Source: Fusobacteriales bacterium
GTDB taxonomy: Bacteria; Fusobacteriota; Fusobacteriia; Fusobacteriales; Leptotrichiaceae
Direction of reading: 5' to 3'
Assembly: GCA_031285605.1 (NCBI GenBank)
Contig: JAITVW010000254.1
Location: 1-11,754, forward strand
Length of the DNA stretch: 11,754 nt
Below are positions 1 to 4,871 of the stretch, one piece after another (positions within the stretch are counted from its first letter, which is position 1; the number at the start of each line of letters is the position of its first letter). The notes under the pieces are model-generated. The model did no database searches. It had not been told where the DNA came from and worked only from the letters and a program-made list of their open reading frames with translations. The translations under genes were made by a program, and so were the position numbers.

Positions 1-75
1 TTGACAAGTAATATTTACTTTATTAGATTTGTAATTTCCATTTTTGATACAAATTGTTCTGTAATCTTTTATCAT
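1..75 (-). CDS. Partial small ORF running off the left edge, unknown function
   Basis: An open frame begins at an ATG at 75-73 on the minus strand and stays open for 25 codons to the window edge (it begins MIKDYRTICIKNGNY). A GGGGA ribosome-site-like stretch lies at 81-85, five bases before the ATG. The visible peptide is basic, with Lys, Asn and two Cys, and no family is recognisable from 25 residues. It follows the SDR gene on the same strand after a gap of about 70 bases, with no convincing terminator between them, so it could be a third operon member. It could also be a chance frame in AT-rich DNA. Confidence 0.35.
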   Translation of the reverse strand, partial: MIKDYRTICIKNGNYKSNKVNITCQ

Positions 76-146
76 TTCAATCCCCGTTAAGATGCTAGAT
101 ATTATTTAAGAAAATATAATTTTTTTCTTTCACATAACCATAAGTT

Positions 147-941
147 TTAAAAAATAGTAGGAACTAAACCGCCGTCTAACCTTAATGCGGCGCCGGAGAA
201 AGAAGATGCAAAAGGACTGGATATATATGCTGCAAATCTTCCGATTTCTTCCGGACGGATAAGACGCTGAATCTGAGAAAGCGGTCTGTGATTCTTCATA
301 AAGTCAGACTCCCATTCAGATTCCGGAATTGTACTGTTTTGATACATTTTCCGTATCATGTCCTCTACTCCTTCTGTTAAAGTCGAGCCCGGCATAATTG
401 TATTGACTGTAACATTTGTTCCTTTTGTGAGCTTGGAAAGACTTTTTGCCAATGACAGATTCATAGTCTTTGTCATACTGTACTGGGCCATTTCTCCGGA
501 CGGCATAACAGCTTCCTCGCTTGCTATAAATATAACCCTGCCAAAATTATTTTGCAGCATCTTCGGCATATAAAACTTAGCCAGTGCATTTCCTGACAAG
601 ACATTTGTCTCAAAGAATTTATTCCATATATCATCTGTAATATCCCAGTATTCCATAGGCTGAAATATTCCCATATTGTTTATTAAAATATCAATCTCGA
701 AAACCTGTTCAAATAAAGAAGCTCTTTCTTCTTCTTTTGCCAGATCAGCTGCAACACCTGTTATCGAAACATCCGGAAATTGATTTTGCAAATTTTCGGC
801 GAGCTGTTTCACTTCTGTTATATTACGTCCGTTAATGACAACATCAGCACCCTCACGTGCCAATTCTACGGCAATAGCTTTCCCTATTCCTTTTGTCGAG
901 CCGGTTACCAGTGCTTTTTTCTTTCTCAAACCTAATTCCAT
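147..941 (-). CDS. SDR-family NAD(P)-dependent oxidoreductase
   Basis: A 264-residue classical short-chain dehydrogenase/reductase, predicted to be a soluble cytoplasmic enzyme that moves hydride between NAD(P)H and a carbonyl or alcohol substrate; the substrate cannot be told from sequence. Visible landmarks: the Rossmann glycine motif TGSTKGIG (residues 13-20), an NNMG at 88-91 in place of the usual NNAG, and a complete catalytic set N113, S141, Y154 and K158 (YSMTK). The NGRN after the second strand (R39) suggests NADPH preference, which is inference. Length is normal for the family. The start is fixed by GGGGAGG at 948-954, which overlaps the stop codon of the upstream aldo/keto reductase 12 bases away. 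The two genes are thus one operon, probably translationally coupled. FabG-like annotations are possible but would be generic. Confidence 0.93.
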   Translation of the reverse strand: MELGLRKKKALVTGSTKGIGKAIAVELAREGADVVINGRNITEVKQLAENLQNQFPDVSITGVAADLAKEEERASLFEQVFEIDILINNMGIFQPMEYWDITDDIWNKFFETNVLSGNALAKFYMPKMLQNNFGRVIFIASEEAVMPSGEMAQYSMTKTMNLSLAKSLSKLTKGTNVTVNTIMPGSTLTEGVEDMIRKMYQNSTIPESEWESDFMKNHRPLSQIQRLIRPEEIGRFAAYISSPFASSFSGAALRLDGGLVPTIF

Positions 942-953
942 AATTATCCTCCC

Positions 954-1796
954 CTAAATAAAATCAAATGTGTCCGGATTCGGTCCTACACGATAGTCCT
1001 CGTTTAAATTACTGATTGTATCCATTTCTTCCTTTGTCAGTGAAAAATCATCAAGCTTTGCATTGCTTATTATTCTCTCTGTTTTTACGGATTTAGATAC
1101 AAGCAAGATATTATTTTGAAGCCCCCAGCGAAGAACAATCTGAGCGGCATTACGGTTATGAGCCTCTGCAATTTTCAGTATTGTTTCATTTGTTAAAATC
1201 TGTCCCTGCATCAGAGGAGACCAAGCCTGCACTAAAATGTCATGTTTTTTACAAAAATCAATCAAATCTCCCTGAGTCAGCTTTGGATGATATTCAATCT
1301 GATTTAATACAGGTGTAATCGTTGCAAAAGAAAACAATTCTTCTAAATGTGATTTATTAAAATTACTTACACCGATTGCACGTATTTTTCCCTCTTTATA
1401 CAAAAATTCCAGTGCCTTCCATGATTCTTCAAAAGCATGATTTCCCGGCCAGTGAATCAAATATAAGTCAAGATAATCCAAATCCAGTCTGTTTAAGCTT
1501 TCGTAAAAAGCCGTAATAGTCTCATCGTAAGAAATATGATTATTCCAGACTTTTGATGTAACAAAAATATCTTCTCTTTTCAGTCCTGCCGCCTCAAGCC
1601 CTGCTTTTATCCCACGGCCGGTTCCTTCCTCATTACCGTATATCTGGGCAGTATCAATTAAACGATAACCGTTGATAATTGCATTTTTCACATTTTCCCC
1701 GGCTTCATCATCCGATACTTTAAAAACTCCCAGTCCAAACTCAGGAATTTCCACACCGTTATTTAATTTCACTTTATATTTTAATGTATTTGACAT
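954..1796 (-). CDS. Aldo/keto reductase (2,5-diketogluconate reductase-like)
   Basis: A 280-residue aldo/keto reductase, a monomeric TIM-barrel NADPH-dependent carbonyl reductase expected in the cytoplasm. The catalytic tetrad is complete: D48 and Y53 in GYRLIDTAQIYGNEE, K82 in VTSKVWNNH, and H115 in DLYLIHWPG. The family stretches GKIRAIGVSNF and NQIEYHPKL, and the C-terminal cofactor segment around VSKSVKTERIISNAKLDDF (K/S/R contacts for the NADPH 2'-phosphate), are all present. It is the first gene of a two-gene operon with the downstream SDR. The start is set by TCCTCCT at 1805-1811 (AGGAGGA on the minus strand), eight bases from the ATG. A promoter lies in the gap shared with the divergent HxlR regulator, which probably controls it. 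The physiological substrate is unknown; small aldehydes or keto sugars are typical of the subgroup. Confidence 0.95.
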   Translation of the reverse strand: MSNTLKYKVKLNNGVEIPEFGLGVFKVSDDEAGENVKNAIINGYRLIDTAQIYGNEEGTGRGIKAGLEAAGLKREDIFVTSKVWNNHISYDETITAFYESLNRLDLDYLDLYLIHWPGNHAFEESWKALEFLYKEGKIRAIGVSNFNKSHLEELFSFATITPVLNQIEYHPKLTQGDLIDFCKKHDILVQAWSPLMQGQILTNETILKIAEAHNRNAAQIVLRWGLQNNILLVSKSVKTERIISNAKLDDFSLTKEEMDTISNLNEDYRVGPNPDTFDFI

Positions 1797-1812
1797 TGAA
1801 TATGTCCTCCTT

Positions 1813-1841
1813 TTGACTAATTATTTAATATAGTATATAAT
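1813..1841 (+). promoter_or_regulatory. Sigma70-type promoter of the HxlR-family gene
   Basis: TTGACT at 1813-1818 and a perfect TATAAT at 1836-1841 are 17 bases apart, reading toward the regulator. The expected start of transcription is near 1848, giving a leader of about 84 bases. The -35 box lies within the leader of the opposite operon, and the -10 box shares bases with the -10 box of the minus-strand promoter, so the two cannot be occupied together. Confidence 0.7.
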
Positions 1842-1860
1842 AATATATAAATTTAGTCCA
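1832..1860 (-). promoter_or_regulatory. Sigma70-type promoter of the aldo/keto reductase-SDR operon
   Basis: On the minus strand TGGACT (1860-1855) and TATACT (1837-1832) are 17 bases apart. Transcription would start near 1825 and give a leader of about 30 bases to the aldo/keto reductase ATG. The -35 box lies beside the left arm of the inverted repeat at 1863-1871, so a bound regulator would touch polymerase here. Confidence 0.6.
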
Positions 1861-1862
1861 GT

Positions 1863-1899
1863 ACTTACTTTGAAGTTCTATACACACAAAAAAGTAAGT
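1863..1899. promoter_or_regulatory. 9-bp inverted repeat, candidate HxlR operator
   Basis: ACTTACTTT at 1863-1871 and AAAGTAAGT at 1891-1899 are perfect inverted copies with 19 bases between. They lie in the gap between the regulator and the operon it presumably controls. HxlR-type proteins are dimeric winged-helix factors that bind dyad sites, often in such divergent gaps. The left arm abuts the -35 box of the minus-strand promoter, and both arms lie downstream of the plus-strand start. Binding could block regulator transcription while blocking or helping the operon. The role is inferred. Confidence 0.5.
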
Positions 1900-1931
1900 T
1901 TTGTAAAAAATATGGCTTTAAGGAGAATAAA

Positions 1932-2291
1932 ATGAATAAAAAAATTTATAATATAGGTGTAGAAGCAACTATGGAAGTAATCGGCGGAAAATGGAAACCC
2001 ATTATTTTATGTAACTTACGATATGAGACTTTAAGACCAAGTGATTTACAAAAAAAAATTCCGGAAATCAGTCAGAAAATGCTTATACAGCAATTGAGAG
2101 AACTCGAAAAAGATAATATTGTTACCAGAAAAGTATATCAGGAAGTCCCGCCAAAAGTAGAATATTCATTAAGCAGCTATGGAAAGTCTTTGGGAGAAGT
2201 TTTGGATATTTTGTGCAGCTGGGGTGAGCTTCATGTGGAGCATCTGATTGAAAAGGGTGAAAATGTTCAGCTAAACTGTAATAATATATAA
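1932..2291 (+). CDS. HxlR-family winged-helix transcriptional regulator
   Basis: A 119-residue protein, normal length for HxlR/DUF24 regulators, small dimeric DNA-binding proteins that often control neighbouring oxidoreductases. Seen: the hallmark GGKWKPIIL (residues 18-26), the recognition-helix region around ISQKMLIQQLRELEKD (46-61), and the wing with VYQEVPPKVEYSLSSYG (68-84). Many redox-sensing members (YodB, HypR and relatives) carry a Cys about nine residues before the IGG motif. Here that position is Ile8, and the Cys residues present are C27, C95 and C116, so the classical N-terminal Cys switch is absent. The ATG at 1932 is chosen for AAGGAG at 1920-1925, six bases upstream. It is divergent from the aldo/keto reductase-SDR operon, its most likely target, and is followed by its own terminator. 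Confidence 0.93.
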   Translation: MNKKIYNIGVEATMEVIGGKWKPIILCNLRYETLRPSDLQKKIPEISQKMLIQQLRELEKDNIVTRKVYQEVPPKVEYSLSSYGKSLGEVLDILCSWGELHVEHLIEKGENVQLNCNNI

Positions 2292-2299
2292 AAAAATAC

Positions 2300-2326
2300 G
2301 GTTAAATCAAATTTATAACCTTTTTT
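2300..2326 (+). terminator. Rho-independent terminator after the HxlR gene
   Basis: GGTTA (2300-2304) pairs with TAACC (2316-2320) and is followed by six T at 2321-2326. An A-run just before the stem can pair with the T-run. It starts nine bases after the stop codon. The stem is short and AT-rich, so strength is uncertain. Confidence 0.6.
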
Positions 2327-2367
2327 ATTTATATATTTTTTAAGCTTATATTTTACGATTTAAGCAA

Positions 2368-2415
2368 TTTCATTTTTTGGGCAGCCCCTTCTTGGTTCAA
2401 TATAAAAAAATGAAA
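2368..2415. repeat. 11-bp inverted repeat enclosing GGGCAGCCCC
   Basis: TTTCATTTTTT at 2368-2378 and AAAAAATGAAA at 2405-2415 are perfect inverted copies. Between them, at 2379-2388, is a GC-rich GGGCAGCCCC. On the minus strand the join reads GGGGCTGCCCAAAAAATG, which resembles the outer end of several insertion-sequence families. No transposase lies beside it, so it could be a lone end of a lost element or simply a hairpin. Confidence 0.3.
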
Positions 2416-2523
2416 ATTTGACATATTTTTGTTTTTATAAAGTATATTTTTTTAAAATTGATCTGACAAGCTCAGAACGAAACAGTTTGCTTATTTTTCC
2501 CTTTTGAATTTTTCTTTAGGAAA

Positions 2524-2565
2524 TTATTAATTGCCATAAAACTATGAGGCAGGAACAATTAATAA
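2524..2565. repeat. 10-bp inverted repeat with nested inner stem
   Basis: TTATTAATTG (2524-2533) and CAATTAATAA (2556-2565) are perfect inverted copies around 22 bases. The inner part can form CATA/TATG (2535-2538 with 2543-2546) and a GCC/GGC extension. No T-run follows on either strand, so it is not a standard terminator. It may be a small structured RNA, a protein-binding dyad, or remnant DNA. Confidence 0.35.
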
Positions 2566-2649
2566 AAAACAAATTACTTAGAATTGAAATTATAATAACA
2601 TTTTAAATATATTTTTTTTGAAAAAAGAACAGCAGAAAATATTTTATAT

Positions 2650-2667
2650 ATCATATAATTATATGAT
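2650..2667. repeat. 18-bp perfect palindrome
   Basis: ATCATATAA (2650-2658) is followed directly by its reverse complement TTATATGAT (2659-2667). The site lies just past the terminator of the XRE-like gene. It has the form of a dimeric regulator site, but no gene starts beside it. Such palindromes are easier to find by chance in AT-only DNA. Confidence 0.35.
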
Positions 2668-2671
2668 GACT

Positions 2672-2696
2672 AAAAAGATCCGGATATACCCAGACC
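2672..2696 (-). terminator. Rho-independent terminator of the XRE-like gene
   Basis: On the minus strand GGTCTGG (2696-2690) pairs with CCGGATC (2683-2677), including two G-U pairs, around a six-base loop. Five T follow at 2676-2672. It lies about 20 bases after the stop codon at 2719. Confidence 0.7.
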
Positions 2697-2718
2697 ATTT
2701 TTATTTCATAAAATAAAT

Positions 2719-3009
2719 TCACGCCTTTATTTTCGATTTAGTATCATTTTGCAAAATCTTTATTATATTTTCAGAACATTTCGGCATTAATGAATCCAGC
2801 GTTATTGAATCGTCAGCTTTCATGAATAAAGCCATTATCAAATATAAATGTCTTAAATTATATTTTTTATCATAACATTCAACCGATCTTACAAAACTAG
2901 CGTCAACATATAGAAATTCTGCTATATCTTCAACAGATATTTCTAACCTTCTTCTTGTATGAGCTACATTATTAGCCACTTTTTTATCAAATTGAGAAAC
3001 CCTGTTCAC
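2719..3009 (-). CDS. Small XRE-like helix-turn-helix protein
   Basis: A 96-residue, charged, probably cytoplasmic protein. Residues 11-75 have the layout of a Cro/CI (XRE) helix-turn-helix: helix 1 VANNVAHTRRRLEIS, helices 2-3 around SVEDIAEFLYVDASFVRSVE (25-44), then two helices with LRHLYLIMALFMKADD (52-67). This is a diverged version of the usual 'LAxxLGVSxSxIxRxE' pattern, so it should bind DNA; its target is unknown. The start is a GTG at 3009-3007, chosen because AAAGGTGA at 3016-3023 lies six bases upstream. The ATG at 3026-3024 just before it is out of frame and closes after six codons. A candidate promoter lies about 90 bases upstream and a terminator follows the stop. It stands alone, not in an operon. 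Autoregulation is plausible but unproven. Confidence 0.75.
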   Translation of the reverse strand: MNRVSQFDKKVANNVAHTRRRLEISVEDIAEFLYVDASFVRSVECYDKKYNLRHLYLIMALFMKADDSITLDSLMPKCSENIIKILQNDTKSKIKA

Positions 3010-3030
3010 AAAATGTCACCTTTCATTTTT

Positions 3031-3089
3031 TGATAAAATTCTATAAAAAATAAAAGATTTATTTAGCACCTTATTAGTTGCTTTTATCA
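3031..3089. repeat. 8-bp inverted repeat in the leader of the XRE-like gene
   Basis: TGATAAAA (3031-3038) and TTTTATCA (3082-3089) are perfect inverted copies in the untranslated leader of the XRE-like gene. They could form a leader hairpin or act as half-sites for autoregulation. The arms are AT-rich and chance is a real alternative. Confidence 0.3.
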
Positions 3090-3106
3090 TAAAAACATGT
3101 TATAAT
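3078..3106 (+). promoter_or_regulatory. Extended -10 promoter reading rightward, divergent from the XRE-like gene
   Basis: A perfect TATAAT (3101-3106) is preceded by TGT (3098-3100), giving an extended -10 element. TTGCTT (3078-3083) stands 17 bases upstream as a weak -35 box. Transcription would begin near 3113. The only thing downstream before the terminator at 3157-3188 is about 45 bases of non-coding sequence. Confidence 0.45.
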
Positions 3107-3107
3107 T

Positions 3108-3137
3108 ATTATACTTTTTTAGTTAGCAAACCTTCAA
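3108..3137 (-). promoter_or_regulatory. Candidate promoter of the XRE-like gene
   Basis: On the minus strand TTGAAG (3137-3132) and TATAAT (3113-3108) are 18 bases apart, giving a start near 3101 and a leader of about 90 bases to the GTG. The -10 box is one base away from the -10 box of the opposite promoter at 3101-3106. Confidence 0.5.
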
Positions 3138-3188
3138 AATATTTAATATATATATTAAAAAAAGACATTTAACACAGTGTCTTTTTTT
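3113..3188 (+). ncRNA. Candidate small RNA between a promoter and a terminator
   Basis: An extended -10 promoter predicts a plus-strand start near 3113, and a strong stem-loop with seven T ends at 3188, so a transcript of about 75 bases is predicted. It has no reading frame of note. It is divergent from the XRE-like gene. Only the signals are seen; transcription is not known, and the hairpin could equally be a leftover terminator. Confidence 0.3.
3157..3188. terminator. Bidirectional terminator hairpin
   Basis: AAAAAAAGACA (3157-3167) and TGTCTTTTTTT (3178-3188) form a perfect 11-bp stem around ten bases, with a T-run on either strand. On the plus strand it ends the candidate small RNA. On the minus strand it would stop transcripts arriving from beyond 3190 before they reach the XRE-like gene. 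Confidence 0.65.
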
Positions 3189-3189
3189 G

Positions 3190-3616
3190 ATTCTTTGCCT
3201 CTTTCCAAACCATATCAATATAAAGAAAGAACCATCATATTCAATTCTTTGAAATATTTTTTAAAGATGGTATTTCTAAATAATTTTTTATAAAACTTGA
3301 TTTTATAATTTATATAATTTAAAGTTTCTTCCTGAGTAAATCCTTAATAAATAAAGAATTTATTTGGTAAACATAAATAAATCCAAAAAAAGAAAAAAGT
3401 ATCCTTTTCAATGAGAAAATTTGTATTTGATTTTTTATCCGAAATTATTATATCAATTTCCATAAATAAAGAAAAGAGCTTTTTTTCATATTTTATACGG
3501 ATTTGAACAACAGATCAGCAGTCGAAATGTTATCTATCTTTATAAATACGAAAAATAAAAACCTAAGAAAATATAAAAAAATTAGTCTAAAAATTTGAAA
3601 TAAAAAAATAAAACAC
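3190..3616. other. AT-rich gap, no supported gene
   Basis: I find no frame with start, ribosome site and coding character. On the minus strand a start-less frame of about 43 codons near 3346-3218 (GFTQEETLNYINYKIKF...) looks mildly protein-like and may be gene debris. A small GC-richer island at 3499-3524 contains a tRNA T-loop-like GTTCAAATCC on the minus strand, too incomplete to call a tRNA. Confidence 0.4.
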
Positions 3617-3632
3617 AGGAGAGAACTCTCCT
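3617..3632 (-). terminator. Strong stem-loop terminator of the 64-codon ORF
   Basis: AGGAGAG (3617-3623) and CTCTCCT (3626-3632) form a perfect 7-bp GC-containing stem with a tiny loop. On the minus strand it is followed by a T-rich tail. The stem overlaps the TAG stop at 3633-3631, so the terminator is built onto the end of the reading frame. Confidence 0.7.
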
Positions 3633-3825
3633 ATGCTCCTAAAATACAAGCTAAATATCCTTTTTTAAAATATTTATACTTTATTTTTTCTAATTCTATT
3701 ACTTGTTCATCTTCTTTTATATTCAGCTTTTCATATTTTGATTTTTCTACTTGTTCCAGTAAATCATAAAGTTCTCTGATTTCTTGTTCTAAATGTGATT
3801 CTTTCATAACAATTTTATTTTTCAA
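3631..3825 (-). CDS. Small charged helical protein, unknown function
   Basis: An open frame of 64 codons from a TTG at 3825-3823, or 58 codons from an ATG at 3807-3805. The product is rich in Glu, Lys and Leu. HLEQEIRELYDLLEQVEKSK and EQVIELEKIKYKYFKKGY look like two amphipathic helices joined by a short loop, a helical-hairpin shape. The layout recalls the Spo0E-like phosphatase fold, but the SQELD signature is absent, so I do not name it so. Neither start has a ribosome site close by; a strong AAGGAGG at 3881-3887 lies further upstream without a start codon. A well-formed terminator overlapping the stop codon supports a real transcribed gene. Function unknown. Confidence 0.45.
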   Translation of the reverse strand: MKNKIVMKESHLEQEIRELYDLLEQVEKSKYEKLNIKEDEQVIELEKIKYKYFKKGYLACILGA

Positions 3826-3984
3826 TCTATATAAAAGGAATTAACCTATTGCTGCAACTCCCTAAATTAAAAAATATCCTCCTCCTTCCCATGTTATTTT
3901 CACATACAATTATATTAATTTACTCTTTGTTTTTTTAGTGATTAATATTATAGTTTCATTTGAATATACAATTGTTTTGCATAT

Positions 3985-4020
3985 AAAAAAGACGCCTGCC
4001 TTTTATTGACAATCGCCTTT
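3985..4020 (-). terminator. Terminator-like hairpin after a gene remnant
   Basis: On the minus strand AAAGGCG (4020-4014) pairs with CGTCTTT (3994-3988), one pair being G-U, around a 19-base loop. Six T follow at 3990-3985. It begins four bases after a TAA stop at 4026-4024 that closes a protein-like frame, and it could also end transcripts from the 69-codon gene further upstream. Confidence 0.45.
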
Positions 4021-4023
4021 AAA

Positions 4024-4113
4024 TTAGAGTGTTGGAATAAAACTCAAAACATCAGGAGTCTTTGATATTATATTTGTTCTCTCTGAATTTTTATTTTCCT
4101 GATTATTGTGAAT
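4024..4113 (-). pseudogene. Small ORF or 3' gene remnant without a normal start codon
   Basis: Twenty-nine codons read IHNNQENKNSERTN then IISKTPDVLSFIPTL and stop at a TAA. Composition is protein-like compared with the AT-only surroundings, and a terminator hairpin follows directly. AAAGGGG at 4118-4124 is a good ribosome site four bases upstream, but the codon in the start position is ATT. An in-frame TAA lies ten codons-worth or fewer upstream (4137-4135), so the frame cannot be much longer. It is either a decayed gene whose start was lost, the tail of a truncated gene, or a peptide using the very rare ATT start. I do not recognise the family. Confidence 0.3.
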
Positions 4114-4245
4114 TTTTCCCCTTTATGCTACTTTTATATATTATTAATTGATATTTATTTATTATGCTGATTATTTTTATTATTTTCAATATAATTTTAT
4201 TTTCATAGTATTTATATGTAAAAATCCCTGGAAAAGGCTGAGAAA

Positions 4246-4455
4246 TTACTGGTCTGAAAAATGTTCCCGTATACAATAGATACCTTTTTCTTTATAGCGA
4301 AGGTGCTTTTTTATTTCTTTGTGTAAATAATCAGATTCAAAAATATCCGAAAGATCAACTTTATATATCTGACAATTAATAGTAATATTGGAAAAATCAT
4401 GGCAAACACCGGAATTAATATCAAGGATAAATTTTTTATTAAGATATCTATACAT
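4246..4455 (-). CDS. Small protein with possible degenerate HCCH zinc-ribbon
   Basis: A 69-residue protein from an ATG at 4455-4453, chosen for AAGGCGG at 4464-4470, eight bases upstream. The same frame is open back to an ATG at 4602, but that start lacks a ribosome site and adds an AT-driven hydrophobic stretch. Seen: HDFSNITINCQI (residues 19-30) and GIYCIREHF (58-66), placing H19, C28, C61 and H65 as possible metal ligands. The HD-x2-N-x3-NCQI block recalls, from memory, small Ada-like metal-binding modules with H-x8-C ... C-x2-C; here the second pair is C-x3-H. Role unknown; nucleic-acid binding is a guess. No close operon partner. If the longer start is used, the product would be 118 residues with one membrane-like segment. 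Confidence 0.5.
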   Translation of the reverse strand: MYRYLNKKFILDINSGVCHDFSNITINCQIYKVDLSDIFESDYLHKEIKKHLRYKEKGIYCIREHFSDQ

Positions 4456-4871
4456 AGAAACAACCGCCTTTTTACAGAGAAATATAATTATATAATGAAT
4501 TAACAAAAAATTTATATAATATAAAAAATATAATCTTTTATCTTGTTTGTTTCTAATGAAAAAATACATCCAATATTGCAATTCTTTTTCATAATCCTTC
4601 ATTTCTTTAAGCCGGTATAAAGCTGACCAGCCTCTGATTACAATCCTTAAGGTTTTTTACCTAAGCTGATATTGTCCTTGAAATAATAATAAAAAATCTT
4701 TGGAACAAGACAACTATAAATAAATTAAATAAAAAATTTTCAGACTAATGTTTAAGTATAAAACCTTCCGGTCACAAGTAAACTATGAAAGTTATCAAAA
4801 CATTTCCTTATTCTGTACTAGGATACTTTACCATCAAAATTAAAAAAAGTCAAGATAAAAAAAATTTAAAT
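4456..4871. other. Gap with open frame extension and a possible minus-strand promoter
   Basis: The frame of the 69-codon gene remains open on the minus strand to a TAA near 4670, and its upstream part reads RGWSALYRLKEMKDYEKELQ in DNA richer in GC than its surroundings (about 4606-4665). This may be debris of another gene. On the minus strand TTGACT and TAAAGT, 17 bases apart near 4851-4824, resemble a promoter. No complete gene is evident. Confidence 0.35.

Larger units (their letters stand above)
2416..2676. other. AT-rich gap without a recognisable gene
   Basis: No frame here has a convincing start, ribosome site and codon pattern. It holds a two-part hairpin at 2524-2565 and an 18-bp palindrome at 2650-2667, each listed separately, and a TTGACA at 2419-2424 without a well-placed -10 box. 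Confidence 0.5.

Noticed and set aside
1..29. TTGACA-17-TAGATT on the plus strand
   Set aside because: Good box match, but no plus-strand gene follows; it lies inside the partial minus-strand frame and reads into the antisense of the SDR gene.
71..100. CRISPR repeat-like stretch (minus strand ...TTAACGGGGATTGAAAT)
   Set aside because: It ends like some CRISPR repeats, but no second copy occurs within 70 bases on either side, so there is no array.
358..573. Plus-strand frame of 71 codons inside the SDR gene
   Set aside because: Antisense shadow of a clear SDR coding region, without a ribosome site.
3631..3825. Spo0E-like phosphatase identity for the 64-codon frame
   Set aside because: The helical-hairpin layout is similar but the SQELD signature is missing, and I know of no such protein expected in fusobacteria.
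3849..3938. Plus-strand TTG frame of 29 hydrophobic codons with AAAAGGAA upstream
   Set aside because: Small membrane-peptide or toxin-like look, but the hydrophobicity follows from T-rich DNA and the start is TTG; nothing else supports it.
4456..4602. Longer start (ATG at 4602) for the HCCH protein, with a membrane-like segment
   Set aside because: No ribosome site at 4602, a good one before 4455, and the extra part is mostly Tyr/Ile/Leu/Phe from AT-only DNA.
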